Source: Gammaproteobacteria bacterium
GTDB taxonomy: Bacteria > Pseudomonadota > Gammaproteobacteria > Legionellales > Legionellaceae
Assembly: GCA_022600575.1 (NCBI GenBank)
Contig: JAHZKF010000100.1
Span: forward strand, 19,421 to 83,420
Length of the DNA stretch: 64,000 bases
Reading direction: 5' to 3'
This document shows, one piece after another, positions 55,488 to 64,000 of the stretch (its first letter is position 1; each line of letters begins with the position of its first letter). The translations under genes were made by a program, and so were the position numbers. The notes beneath the pieces are model-generated. The model saw only the letters and a list, made by a program, of their open reading frames with translations, was not told the DNA's origin and made no database searches.

Positions 55488-56219
55488 CTATTCTCCTACA
55501 ATTGTTCCAATTGATTCACCCTGAATAATGCGTTTTAAAACACCAGGTGCCGCCATATCAAATACTTGCAGTGGTAAGCCATGATCTTGACATAAACAAA
55601 TGGCTGTCAAATCCATAACCTGTAATTTTTTAGTGATAACTTCATGATAAGTTAATCTATCGTATCGTTTAGCATCCGGATTCTTAACAGGATCTTCCGA
55701 ATAAATACCATCTACTTTTGTCGCTTTTAAAACCACATCTGCTTCCATCTCAATACCGCGCAAACACGCTGCAGAATCAGTTGTGAAAAAGGGATTACCC
55801 GTTCCAGCTGCAAAAATAATCACTTGCTTATTAGACAAATGTTGTTTCGCTTTTCGATTGTGATATGGATCAACTAGCCCTAACATAGGAATCGCTGACA
55901 TCACACGAGCTGAAAGCTTAGCGCGCTCAAAAGCATCACGCAAAGCCAAAGCATTCATCACCGTTGCAAGCATACCCATGTGATCACCTGTCACACGGCC
56001 AAGTCCTGCTTCAGACAAAGCTTTACCACGAAACAAATTACCGCCACCAATCACAATACCTACTTCAACACCCATGGCAATCAGTTCAGATACTTCTCTT
56101 GCCATTCGGTCTAATATATGTGGATCGATACCAGATGCTGCACTCCCCATCAGGGCTTCGCCACTGTATTTGAGGAGTACGCGCTTATACTTTAAAGGTG
56201 CCTTAGCAACTTCGCTCAT
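55488..56219 (-). CDS. pyrH: UMP kinase
   Basis: 243 residues of the amino-acid-kinase fold. [11 protein letters not shown] (about 15-25), [33 protein letters not shown] and [19 protein letters not shown] are diagnostic. UMP to UDP. Overlaps the tsf stop by 4 bases. Confidence 0.97.
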   Translation of the reverse strand: MSEVAKAPLKYKRVLLKYSGEALMGSAASGIDPHILDRMAREVSELIAMGVEVGIVIGGGNLFRGKALSEAGLGRVTGDHMGMLATVMNALALRDAFERAKLSARVMSAIPMLGLVDPYHNRKAKQHLSNKQVIIFAAGTGNPFFTTDSAACLRGIEMEADVVLKATKVDGIYSEDPVKNPDAKRYDRLTYHEVITKKLQVMDLTAICLCQDHGLPLQVFDMAAPGVLKRIIQGESIGTIVGE

Positions 56220-57091
56220 GAGTCACGAACCTGTGCCATCACTTCTTCAACAAAGTTGTCTTCTTTTTTCTCAATTCCTTCACCCACTTCCATACGAGTA
56301 AATGAAAGTACTTCTGCGTTTTGTTCTTTTAAGAGCTCAGCAACCGTTTGACTTGGATTTTTAACAAAACTTTGACCAAGCAAGCTTACTTCGGCTAAAA
56401 ACTTTTTAATACGTCCATCTACCATTTTTTCGATAATCGCATCAGGTTTGCCGCTCTCACGTGCTTGCGCTACAAAAATTTCACGTTCACGTTGAATTTC
56501 TTCAGCAGGTACTTGATCAGGTCCAACCACTAATGGCTTGCTTGCTGCAATGTGCATCGCTAAATCTTTTGCGAGTGCTTCGCTACCTGCTTTCATAGAC
56601 ACTAAAACACCAATTCGCGTGCCATGCAAATAGCCACCAATTGCTTCATCAGACTCAACAAAAGCAATGCGTCTAATTTGTATGTTCTCACCAATTTTAG
56701 CAATCAAAGCACGACGTGCTTCATCAACCGTTCCATTGGCAAGTTGTGCCTGAGCAACGGTTTCAACATCTGTTGAACCACACAAGAGTGCAGCAGCAGC
56801 TACTTCGTTCGCAAAATCAACAAAACTTGTGTCACGTGCAACAAAATCAGTTTCGCTGTTAATTTCGACCAATACAGCACGACGTGCATCGTCTGATGAA
56901 CAAAATACCATAACGCCTTCAGAGGCAACTCTGTCAGCTTTTTTATCCGCTTTAGTTTGACCCGCTTTTCGCAATTCAAGAATTGCATTCTCCATATCGC
57001 CATCGGTCGCCACTAAAAACTTTTTGCATTCCATCATGGGAGCACCGGTTCGCTCACGCAATTCCTTGACCATGGCCGCAGTAATAGACAT
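56216..57091 (-). CDS. tsf: Elongation factor Ts
   Basis: 291 residues. [19 protein letters not shown] (8-26) is the EF-Tu-binding start; [17 protein letters not shown] is the second signature. Nucleotide exchange factor of EF-Tu. Follows rpsB by 56 bases. Confidence 0.97.
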   Translation of the reverse strand: MSITAAMVKELRERTGAPMMECKKFLVATDGDMENAILELRKAGQTKADKKADRVASEGVMVFCSSDDARRAVLVEINSETDFVARDTSFVDFANEVAAAALLCGSTDVETVAQAQLANGTVDEARRALIAKIGENIQIRRIAFVESDEAIGGYLHGTRIGVLVSMKAGSEALAKDLAMHIAASKPLVVGPDQVPAEEIQREREIFVAQARESGKPDAIIEKMVDGRIKKFLAEVSLLGQSFVKNPSQTVAELLKEQNAEVLSFTRMEVGEGIEKKEDNFVEEVMAQVRDS

Positions 57092-57147
57092 ATTGATTCT
57101 CCAAAAAAGAGCGGTATAAAACCGCTCTGAATATAGTATATAAGCGC

Positions 57148-58068
57148 TTATTCAGCAGCTTTTTTCTCTGCTGCAGCTTTTTTAGGCTCAGCTTTAGCAG
57201 CGGCTTTCTTAGGCTCAGCTTTAGCAGCAACGGCTTCTTTTTTAGGCTCAGCTTTAGCAGCAACGGCTTCTTTTTTCGTCTCAATTTTAGCAGCAGCTTT
57301 TACTGGTTTTTTAGCTGGTTTTTTAGCCGGAGCTTCTGCTTCGTCAGATACTTCGACAAATTCAGACTCATCAACTCCACCTGTGGTATCGCCTGCTTTC
57401 ACATCTAAAATAGCATCAGCAATCGTGCGAATATAAATATCAACTGCACGCATTGAATCATCATTTCCAGGAATAACATAATCGATGTTATCTGGGTCAT
57501 TATTCGTATCAACCACACCAATCACTGGAATTTTTAAACGACGTGCTTCTTCAACAGCAATGTGCTCAAACCCAACATCAACAACAAACAATGCATCAGG
57601 TAAGCCCGCCATATCTTCAATACCGCCCAAGCTACGATCTAATTTTTCAAGCTCACGGGTCAACATCAAAGCTTCTTTTTTAATCATGCCTTCAAATTTA
57701 CCTTCGTCACGCATTTTCTTTAATTCTTTCAAACGAAAGATAGATTGACGAACGGTTTTATAGTTTGTGAGCATACCGCCTAACCAACGATGGTCAACAT
57801 AAGGCATACCACAACGCTCTGCATGTTCTCGAATTGAATCTTGCGCTGCACGTTTTGTGCCAACAAACAAAATTTTTGCTTTATTAGAAGCGAGACGCCC
57901 AACGTGATTGGTCGCATCTTGCAGCATAGGCAATGTTTTCTCAAGATTAATAATATGAATTTTATTTCGTGAACCAAATATATATTGCTCCATTTTAGGG
58001 TTCCAGAAACGGGTTCTGTGCCCAAAATGCGCACCTGCTTGAAGCAGTTCTCTCATACTGATAGCCAT
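57148..58068 (-). CDS. rpsB: 30S ribosomal protein S2 with Lys/Ala-rich tail
   Basis: 306 residues from the ATG at 58068, which has a GGAGAG site; a longer frame to 58110 lacks support. [29 protein letters not shown] and [20 protein letters not shown] are uS2 hallmarks. After about residue 245 an extra tail of about 60 residues repeats [19 protein letters not shown] units, like histone H1-type tails. E. coli S2 (241 residues) lacks this. The tail is tandemly repeated in the DNA (about 57150-57300). Confidence 0.96.
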   Translation of the reverse strand: MAISMRELLQAGAHFGHRTRFWNPKMEQYIFGSRNKIHIINLEKTLPMLQDATNHVGRLASNKAKILFVGTKRAAQDSIREHAERCGMPYVDHRWLGGMLTNYKTVRQSIFRLKELKKMRDEGKFEGMIKKEALMLTRELEKLDRSLGGIEDMAGLPDALFVVDVGFEHIAVEEARRLKIPVIGVVDTNNDPDNIDYVIPGNDDSMRAVDIYIRTIADAILDVKAGDTTGGVDESEFVEVSDEAEAPAKKPAKKPVKAAAKIETKKEAVAAKAEPKKEAVAAKAEPKKAAAKAEPKKAAAEKKAAE

Positions 58069-58200
58069 TAGTCTCTCCAGGGTTAGGCCTCCACGCCTCC
58101 CATCACGCACCCCTGTTTTGGGGACCCCGCATGATGTGACGAAACGTGTGTGTCGTTAAAATCGCCGTACTTATACCATACTTTTAAGGAGAATATCAAT
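58069..58200 (-). promoter_or_regulatory. rpsB leader region
   Basis: Between the rpsB start and the terminator of the next gene. It contains short hairpins on the minus strand, including CCCCAAAACAGGGG at about 58110-58124. rpsB leaders in proteobacteria are S2-autoregulated; this is a candidate, not proven here. Confidence 0.3.
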
Positions 58201-58231
58201 TATATTAATGTATTAAAGCGTTCCTAGAAAT

Positions 58232-58264
58232 CAAAAAAAAGCGCCACTTAGTGACGCTTTTTTA
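58232..58264 (-). terminator. Terminator of the 58288-59166 gene
   Basis: Stem GCGTCAC/GTGGCGC (one G-T or mismatch) with a TAAG loop and a run of eight T on the minus strand; A-run on the other side makes it bidirectional. Located 24-56 bases past the stop. Confidence 0.85.
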
Positions 58265-58287
58265 ATTTACTCACTCACTTTTAGTCG

Positions 58288-59166
58288 TTACCAACCATCC
58301 ATGGTAAACCTATCACTAGTCCTACCCATCTCTTCTCCCCACTCTCCCATTCTTTCTTCCATAAAGTGAGAGGCTGATCGATTTGGATTCGGTGACGCAA
58401 ATAAACTGTCAACAAATTTATCTCCGAATTCTTCTTGAACCTTTCTGCTTTCATCTGTTTCAGGGCGTCTAAAAAAGCTTCCAACATAACGACTGGCGCT
58501 AGAAGACACTAAAAGCACTGGCGAAAGCATTAAACCGACTAAAACACCTAGCAACGCCATACCGGCTGCTTTAATATAATCTGCTATTTCTGATTTACCC
58601 ACTTTTCTATAATCAAGTGATAAACCATCAACTGCTGCTTTAAAATTTCTCTTAAAGTCCAGTCTATCAGCTTCCTCACAATTGCTCACACTATAAGCAA
58701 GCACCAAACATGATACTCTCGCATAAAACACAGAATGCGGATTGAAGTTACCCTCACACTCATTAAATAGATTGATTACATTTTGAGATAGACCCTTACT
58801 GTTTTCTGGAATCTCTATATATTCGTCAAATTTCTCGCCTTCTACTGTCTCTTTAGCTTCATCTATACATATTTGCTCATAAGATTTATTATTTTTCTCA
58901 CACTCTACTGATGCTTTATCTCTCAAAAAGTCATTATATAAATTGTTTGCTATTCTTGACACAAATAATAACAATTCCTCTGGGAGATCTTGACTTAACA
59001 CCTTTTTAGTCACCAAAGCAGTAATACCTGCTAAATCATTAAGAATAGTAGCTTTATCTTTAGCATCAAACGAGAGCACTTGATTTAACTCATGTGCTTT
59101 AATAAGAATTGCCTTTTTAGATTTATTAATAAAAGTTTTACGTTCATCTTGCTTCAGCTTTACCAT
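58288..59166 (-). CDS. Effector-like hypothetical protein with one hydrophobic region
   Basis: 292 residues. N-terminal about 190 residues are helical and charged with several Cys (NNKSYEQICIDEAKETV). A hydrophobic stretch at about 205-225 (GMALLGVLVGLMLSPVLLVSS) could be a membrane hairpin. The C-terminal 60 residues are Glu/Ser-rich with EERMGEWGEEMG close to the end, reminiscent of the E-block seen in Dot/Icm substrates. No signal peptide. Inserted between rpsB and miaB as a single gene. Function unknown. Confidence 0.55.
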   Translation of the reverse strand: MVKLKQDERKTFINKSKKAILIKAHELNQVLSFDAKDKATILNDLAGITALVTKKVLSQDLPEELLLFVSRIANNLYNDFLRDKASVECEKNNKSYEQICIDEAKETVEGEKFDEYIEIPENSKGLSQNVINLFNECEGNFNPHSVFYARVSCLVLAYSVSNCEEADRLDFKRNFKAAVDGLSLDYRKVGKSEIADYIKAAGMALLGVLVGLMLSPVLLVSSSASRYVGSFFRRPETDESRKVQEEFGDKFVDSLFASPNPNRSASHFMEERMGEWGEEMGRTSDRFTMDGW

Positions 59167-59458
59167 AACAACCCCTCACATCAAATACGCCAACTAAAGT
59201 AAAGTAGCTAAAAAATTAATGAATTAAAACCAATGACTATTATCACTAGCTTACACGCTCCAAACAACTCATCTATTCATAAAAATAAAATATCGCGCCT
59301 ATTGTATCAAAAAAAGATACCATATGTAAAACATTAATCCACTCTTAATTAAAAAGCATATCTCTTTATTAAGTCAACGCCCTAGATAGACAATAATCTA
59401 ACAAACTGATACCATCGGGCGCTTTAATATATCACTTATTACTTAATTTATTATTCTC
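59167..59458. other. Intergenic gap between divergent genes
   Basis: About 290 bases, A/T-rich, with no ORF or convincing structure. It should hold the promoters of the minus-strand hypothetical gene and miaB. Confidence 0.5.
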
Positions 59459-60802
59459 ATGGCTAAAAAACTCTTTATTAAAACCAATGGCTGCCAGATG
59501 AACGAATACGATTCATCTAAAATGCTCGATGTTCTCAAAACATCTCACGGTCTCGAAAAAACAGATAACCTACTTGAGGCCGATGTGATTTTACTCAACA
59601 CTTGCTCTATTCGTGAAAAAGCGCAAGAAAAAGTATTTTCTCAACTGGGGCAATGGCGACGATACAAACAAAACAACCCACATGTTGTAATTGGTGTTGG
59701 CGGCTGTGTTGCAAGTCAAGAAGGCAGTGATATTATTAAACGTGAGCCACTCGTTGACTTGGTATTTGGGCCACAAACACTCCATAGGTTGCCCCAACTA
59801 CTTGAAGACCATTGGAAAACAAAAAAGCCAGTGGTTGATATCTCTTTCCCTGAAATTGAAAAATTTGATCACTTGCCGGCCCCACGTGCTGAGGGCCCTG
59901 TTGCTTTTGTTTCTATTATGGAAGGCTGTAGTAAATATTGTAGTTATTGTGTCGTGCCTTATACCCGAGGGGAGGAAATCAGCCGCCCATTTGATGATGT
60001 ATTGGCTGAATGCTATCAACTCGCTAAGCAAGGGGTACGTGAAATTAATTTGCTTGGTCAAAATGTGAATGACTATCAAGGCCCCATGCATGATGGTGAT
60101 ATTGCAGACTTAGCGTTACTGATTCAATATATCTCAGCTATTGAAGGTTTAGATAGAATTCGGTTTACCACCTCACACCCACTCGCTTTTACTGATAATT
60201 TAATCAATGCCTTTGCTGAAGTGCCAGAACTTGCAAATCACTTGCATCTACCTGTTCAAAGCGGTTCTGACCGTATTCTTGGTCTTATGAAACGTGGCTA
60301 TACAGCACTCGAATTTAAATCAAAAATTAGAAAACTCAGAAAAGTACGTCCGGATATTAGATTATCTACTGATATTATCGTCGGCTTTCCTGGTGAAACC
60401 GAGCAAGATTTTGAAGATACTTTAAACCTTGTTCATGAAATTGGCTTTGATTTATCATTTAGTTTTATTTTTAGTGCAAGACCTGGCACCCCTGCTGCAA
60501 ACTTGCCTGACGACACCCCAATGGAAATCAAAAAACAACGACTTAAAATACTGCAAGACCGCTTATTGCTCCAAGCCACCCGTTACAGTGCCGCAATGGT
60601 TGGTAGTACGCATCGCGTATTAGTAACAGGCCCATCTAAGAAAAACCCTGAGCAATGGGCTGGTCGCACAGAATGCAATCGTGTGATTAACTTTGATGGC
60701 CCCAAAGGCTTGCAAGGCCAATTTGTGAATATTGATGTAACAGAAGCGCAGCCTAATTCATTACGTGGTCGCCTTGTAACCGAGCCTGCTTGTGTCGAAT
60801 AA
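59459..60802 (+). CDS. miaB: tRNA-2-methylthio-N6-dimethylallyladenosine synthase MiaB
   Basis: 447 residues. First cluster Cys in KTNGCQMN (C12), LLNTCSIRE and GVGGCVASQ; radical-SAM Cys in [16 protein letters not shown] (about 158-165). C-terminal TRAM domain with [12 protein letters not shown] and GQFVNIDV. Adds the methylthio group to A37 of tRNAs. Its stop overlaps the GTG of rluD. Confidence 0.97.
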   Translation: MAKKLFIKTNGCQMNEYDSSKMLDVLKTSHGLEKTDNLLEADVILLNTCSIREKAQEKVFSQLGQWRRYKQNNPHVVIGVGGCVASQEGSDIIKREPLVDLVFGPQTLHRLPQLLEDHWKTKKPVVDISFPEIEKFDHLPAPRAEGPVAFVSIMEGCSKYCSYCVVPYTRGEEISRPFDDVLAECYQLAKQGVREINLLGQNVNDYQGPMHDGDIADLALLIQYISAIEGLDRIRFTTSHPLAFTDNLINAFAEVPELANHLHLPVQSGSDRILGLMKRGYTALEFKSKIRKLRKVRPDIRLSTDIIVGFPGETEQDFEDTLNLVHEIGFDLSFSFIFSARPGTPAANLPDDTPMEIKKQRLKILQDRLLLQATRYSAAMVGSTHRVLVTGPSKKNPEQWAGRTECNRVINFDGPKGLQGQFVNIDVTEAQPNSLRGRLVTEPACVE

Positions 60803-61772
60803 AGAAGAATTCATTGTTCCAGCAGAGCTCGCTGGTGAGCGCGTTGACCGTGTACTTGCAGTGCTTTTGCCTGCCTTTTCACGTGCTCAACTCACCACTT
60901 GGTTAAAAGACGGCTTTGTCACGATTAATCAAGATGTTTTAAAACCCAAAGTAAAACTCAAGGGTGGTGAATGTATTGTTTTAAATCGCCCTCCTGAAGC
61001 GCCTCTTCCTGCGGCAGAACACCTTCATCCTGAAGCGATTCCGCTGAATATTGTATTTGAAGATGATGCGCTGCTTGTCATTAATAAACCAGCTGGCCTT
61101 GTGGTACACCCGGGTGCCGGCAATGCATCAGGCACTTTAGTCAATGCGCTCTTGCATCACGACAGCACGCTTAATCAACTGCCCCGTGCAGGCATTATTC
61201 ATCGACTTGATAAAGACACCACAGGGCTCTTACTGGTTGGAAAAACACTTGAAGCATACACTGCTTTAGGTCGGGCAATGCAAGCACGTGAAATTGACCG
61301 CCATTACATAGCATTGGTTCAAGGACACATTGTTGGCGGTAGCACACTCACCACAGGTTACGGCCGACATCCACGCCATCGCCTTAAAATGGCTGTGTGT
61401 ACTGGCGGAAAAGAAGCTATCACAACTTATGCCGTTAAAAAACATTATCCCAATGCTCATGCAACGCTTCTTAACCTTAAACTCATGACCGGACGTACCC
61501 ATCAAATTCGAGTACACATGGCACATATTCATCATCCTATTCTGGGTGATACCTTGTATAGTGGGCGACCTAAACATCCTAAAAATCTAGATGAGCAGAC
61601 TCGTGAGCTCTTTTTAAACTTTAAACGCCAAGCCCTACATGCTGAAAAACTGAGCTTTCATCATCCTATCGATAACAAACACTTGACTTTTACAGCCCCT
61701 CTGCCGGATGATTTCCAAGACTTACTCAATGCCTTGGACAGCACCCAAAATGCAAACACCTTATTATCTTAA
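60792..61772 (+). CDS. rluD: Ribosomal large subunit pseudouridine synthase D
   Basis: 326 residues, GTG start overlapping miaB by 11 bases. S4-like RNA-binding domain about 15-80 ([20 protein letters not shown]), catalytic Asp in [17 protein letters not shown] (about 134-150), [22 protein letters not shown]. Makes pseudouridines in helix 69 of 23S rRNA. Confidence 0.95.
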   Translation: MSNKEEFIVPAELAGERVDRVLAVLLPAFSRAQLTTWLKDGFVTINQDVLKPKVKLKGGECIVLNRPPEAPLPAAEHLHPEAIPLNIVFEDDALLVINKPAGLVVHPGAGNASGTLVNALLHHDSTLNQLPRAGIIHRLDKDTTGLLLVGKTLEAYTALGRAMQAREIDRHYIALVQGHIVGGSTLTTGYGRHPRHRLKMAVCTGGKEAITTYAVKKHYPNAHATLLNLKLMTGRTHQIRVHMAHIHHPILGDTLYSGRPKHPKNLDEQTRELFLNFKRQALHAEKLSFHHPIDNKHLTFTAPLPDDFQDLLNALDSTQNANTLLS

Positions 61773-62427
61773 AGCGAATTGGCCTGCAAAAAAACACATT
61801 CGTGCACTCACTGTGACTTATCCAGAAAGTTTTTCTGAAATAAAGCACGATCTTAAACTACCAACTGAGCCTATTTGGCTCAAACAAATTCATACCAATA
61901 TTTGTGTGCGTGTTGAGGATGACACCACACGAGAAGCCGATGCAACGATTACCAGCAGCAAAATGCATCCGCTTGTCATTAAAACCGCTGACTGCCTACC
62001 CATTTTACTCTGTGATAAAGCCGGTACTGAAATTGCGGCCATTCACGGAGGCTGGCGCGGGTTACTCGGTGGTATCATTGAAAATACACTCTCTCGATTC
62101 AATACGAACCCCGAGCAACTAATGGCCTGGACAGGTCCTGCTATTTGTAAAAATTGCTTTGAAGTCGGTGAAGAAGTCCCTGAAGCGTTCATTAAACAAT
62201 ACCCCTATACAAAATCTGCTTTTCATCCTGCTAAACAACCCCATAAATATTTTGGCAACCTTGTGCAAATTGCGACATTAATTTTAAAAAATCATGGGGT
62301 TACAGATATACATCATTCAAACGCTTGTACTTTTGAAGAAGAAAAAAAATTTTACTCCTACCGAAGAGCTAAACAAACCGGTAGAATGGCTACACTCATT
62401 TGGTTTGATAATAAAATGGATGACTAA
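61750..62427 (+). CDS. pgeF: Peptidoglycan editing factor PgeF (YfiH family)
   Basis: 225 residues from the ATG at 61750, inside the rluD end; the frame could extend to 61708 but those residues are not family-like. VIKTADCLPILLCD with the metal-binding Cys, IAAIHGGWRGLLGGI with the His, and GPAICKNCFEVGEEV. DUF152/multicopper-like enzyme that removes misincorporated L-Ser from peptidoglycan precursors. The rluD-yfiH order is conserved. Confidence 0.92.
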   Translation: MQTPYYLKANWPAKKHIRALTVTYPESFSEIKHDLKLPTEPIWLKQIHTNICVRVEDDTTREADATITSSKMHPLVIKTADCLPILLCDKAGTEIAAIHGGWRGLLGGIIENTLSRFNTNPEQLMAWTGPAICKNCFEVGEEVPEAFIKQYPYTKSAFHPAKQPHKYFGNLVQIATLILKNHGVTDIHHSNACTFEEEKKFYSYRRAKQTGRMATLIWFDNKMDD

Positions 62428-62428
62428 C

Positions 62429-63829
62429 ATGCCTTATATACGCCGTATTCTGACCGCTTTTTGTATCGCTGCCCTTGCCTGTTTCTTTTCACCCCCATTA
62501 CTTGCCGAGGCATCTGTAACCCCTACGCCAACGCTTGCCCCGGTGCTTAAAAAAGTGGTCCCTGCCATTGTGAACGTTGCTGTTCAAGGGATTATCCCAA
62601 ATGATGTGCCACTCGCTCCTGACGAAAACACACCCAACCCACAGGGCAGACCTGGTCCCAGAGAAGAAATGCCTGACGATGGCCAGCCTCGAAAATTCCA
62701 AAGCATTGGTTCAGGCGTTATTGTTGATCCAGAACATGGCATTATTTTAACTAACGACCATGTCATTCGAAACGCAAGCCTTGTCACCATTACCTTAAAC
62801 GATGGTCGACGCCTTAAAGCAAAAGTGATTGGAAGTGACAGTGCTACCGATGTTGCAGTCCTTAAAATTGATGCTAAAAACTTAAAAAGCTTACCCATTG
62901 GTGACTCTGATAAAACTGAAGTAGGTGATTTTGTCATGGCCATCGGTAATCCTTTTGGCCTGAATAGCTTTGGTAACAGCCAAACAGCAACGTTTGGGAT
63001 TGTCAGTGCCAAACAACGTAGCGATTTAAACATTGAAGGGATTGAAAACTTTATTCAAACCGATGCTGCGATTAATCCTGGTAGTTCAGGTGGTGCGTTA
63101 GTCAATACCAGAGGCGAGCTTATTGGTATTAACACGGCCATTATCTCACTGCACGGTGGAAATGTTGGTATTGGTTTTGCTATTCCTATTAACATGGCCA
63201 AAGATGTGGCCCAACAAATCATCAAATTTGGCTCGATTCATCGTGGCTTAATGGGTGTTTTTGTTCAACATTTAACCCCTGAATTATCACAAGCCATGGG
63301 ATACTCCGGAAGTTTAAAAGGCGCCTTAATTGCACAGGTTAATACGGACTCTCCTGCTGAAGCTGCAGGCCTGAAACCTGGAGATATTATTACAAATATT
63401 AACAATACTAAAATCACGCAAGCAAGCCAGGTTAAGACTACTATTAGCCTCCTTCGTGCTGGCAGTAATGCAAAAATTACGGTTAAACGTAAAGATAAAG
63501 ACATCGTTTTAACCGCCACTGTCACTGACATGAAAAAACAAGAGCAGCAAATGCAAGCCTCTAACCCATTCTTATATGGCCTGTCTTTACGTGAGTTTGA
63601 ACAAGACTCGCCATTACATGGCCATATTGTGGGTGTACAAATTGTAGGAGCTTCTGAAAACAGTGCTGGCTGGCGTGCAGGGCTTCGCCCAGGAGATGTG
63701 ATTGTTGGTGCTAATCATGAGCCAACTAAAACGCATGATGCCTTACAAACCATCGCAGGAAAACAGAAAAAACAGTTGCTGGTTCAAATTCTGCGAGGTG
63801 CTGGCGCTTTATATATTTTGATCATTTAG
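62429..63829 (+). CDS. degP: Periplasmic serine protease DegP/DegQ
   Basis: 467 residues from ATG 62429 (or MTN, three residues earlier, overlapping the pgeF stop). Signal peptide about 1-27 (LTAFCIAALACFFSPPLLA). Catalytic His in LTNDHVIRNA, Asp in SDSATDVAVLKI and Ser in NPGSSGGALVN. Two PDZ domains, about 270-360 and 370-467. The loop before the His (PLAPDENTPNPQGRPGPREE) is Pro-rich. Folding-stress protease/chaperone of the envelope. Confidence 0.95.
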   Translation: MPYIRRILTAFCIAALACFFSPPLLAEASVTPTPTLAPVLKKVVPAIVNVAVQGIIPNDVPLAPDENTPNPQGRPGPREEMPDDGQPRKFQSIGSGVIVDPEHGIILTNDHVIRNASLVTITLNDGRRLKAKVIGSDSATDVAVLKIDAKNLKSLPIGDSDKTEVGDFVMAIGNPFGLNSFGNSQTATFGIVSAKQRSDLNIEGIENFIQTDAAINPGSSGGALVNTRGELIGINTAIISLHGGNVGIGFAIPINMAKDVAQQIIKFGSIHRGLMGVFVQHLTPELSQAMGYSGSLKGALIAQVNTDSPAEAAGLKPGDIITNINNTKITQASQVKTTISLLRAGSNAKITVKRKDKDIVLTATVTDMKKQEQQMQASNPFLYGLSLREFEQDSPLHGHIVGVQIVGASENSAGWRAGLRPGDVIVGANHEPTKTHDALQTIAGKQKKQLLVQILRGAGALYILII

Positions 63830-63881
63830 TTTTAGCTATTCCCTTCTCCCCTTGGGGAGTCACTATGCTGTTATTGAGAGG

Positions 63882-63909
63882 ATTAAAAAAAGGGGCGCTG
63901 CCCCTTTAA
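63882..63909. terminator. Bidirectional-type terminator after degP
   Basis: Stem AAAGGGGC/GCCCCTTT at 63889-63896 and 63900-63907. On the minus strand it is followed by TTTTTT (63884-63890), so it would end a leftward transcript entering from the right; on the plus strand it ends in TTTAAA. A second small hairpin CTCCCCTTGGGGAG lies at 63846-63859. Confidence 0.65.
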
Positions 63910-63927
63910 ATCCCCGAGATATTTAAG

Positions 63928-63977
63928 AAGGGAATTTCAGCATCAAAAAGCGGCTTAAGCCGCTTCAAAATTCCCTT
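63928..63977. repeat. Nested palindromes near the right edge
   Basis: AAGGGAATTT (63928-63937) is inverted at 63968-63977, and between them is the perfect palindrome AAGCGGCTTAAGCCGCTT (63948-63965). The whole can fold as one long stem-loop. It may be a dispersed element cut by the window edge, or a terminator. Confidence 0.55.
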
Positions 63978-64000
63978 ACGGTCATCGGCGTCCCCACCTG

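Noticed and set aside
57054..57284. Lys/Leu-rich minus-strand ORF at the rpsB end
   Set aside because: Frame-shifted reading of the S2 Lys/Ala repeat; low complexity only.
1..64000. Search for IS transposases, integrases and phage genes
   Set aside because: No ORF shows such motifs; mobile-type sequence is limited to small palindromic elements.

Overview
The window is a gene-dense, low-GC (roughly 40% by eye) stretch of chromosome from a gammaproteobacterium. It most resembles an intracellular member of the Legionellales (Legionella / Coxiella / Berkiella / Diplorickettsia type). The reasons are the housekeeping operon content, an icd-clpS-clpA neighbourhood, homogentisate dioxygenase, and many lineage-restricted proteins that look like secreted or host-directed factors: ankyrin-like repeats, a C-terminal CaaX box, small paralogue arrays with two hydrophobic helices, and acidic C-termini. 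No Dot/Icm secretion genes lie in the window, so the effector label is an inference throughout.

Layout. 1-3.2 kb: two exported-protein genes and a large secreted BNR-like repeat protein, then a palindromic repeat element. 3.5-8 kb: rpsF-rpsR-DUF2232-rplI operon, a small acidic protein, a Kef-type antiporter and yebC. 8-11.2 kb: hmgA facing a waaL-like ligase and a family 2 glycosyltransferase. 11.4-18 kb: clpA, clpS and icd, with two genes between clpS and icd that encode TAL-effector-like repeat proteins. 18-22.4 kb: ccmAB, hipBA, sdhE-ygfX and a lipase. 22.5-30.4 kb: an MFS symporter, then an accessory island with a 431/432-residue paralogue pair, an ankyrin-like protein, a FAD monooxygenase-like protein and a protein ending in CSIM. 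30.5-40.4 kb: ygfZ, the overlapping ppsA-kef-nadC-murG operon, then purB-nadB. 40.4-45.3 kb: a tandem array of six related small membrane proteins separated by palindromic repeats. 45.5-54.5 kb: nadA, a coiled-coil exported protein, a Spy/CpxP-like protein and the lnt-leuS-lptE-(Cys-rich)-holA operon. 54.9-58.1 kb: rpsB-tsf-pyrH-frr. 58.3-59.2 kb: another effector-like protein. 59.5-63.8 kb: miaB-rluD-pgeF-degP operon.

The most striking content is the TALE-like pair at 14.3-16.6 kb. The two proteins carry seven and three 33-residue repeats in which positions 11-15 read S-H-x-G-G, with x hypervariable (I, I, I, G, G, N, S and S, N, D). This is the layout of the repeat-variable di-residue of TAL effectors. 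Each is followed by a degenerate last repeat and an acidic, hydrophobic-studded C-terminal region resembling a transcription-activation domain. Both genes share a TATAAT box and a small inverted repeat just upstream. If correct, this is a modular DNA-reading protein family in a bacterium whose other accessory genes suggest life inside eukaryotic cells.

Housekeeping genes are mostly in tight, overlapping operons. All three NAD de novo genes (nadA, nadB, nadC) are within 14 kb, but nadB and nadA are separated by the six-paralogue array, which suggests an insertion or local expansion. I saw no tRNA, rRNA, CRISPR array, IS transposase or prophage.
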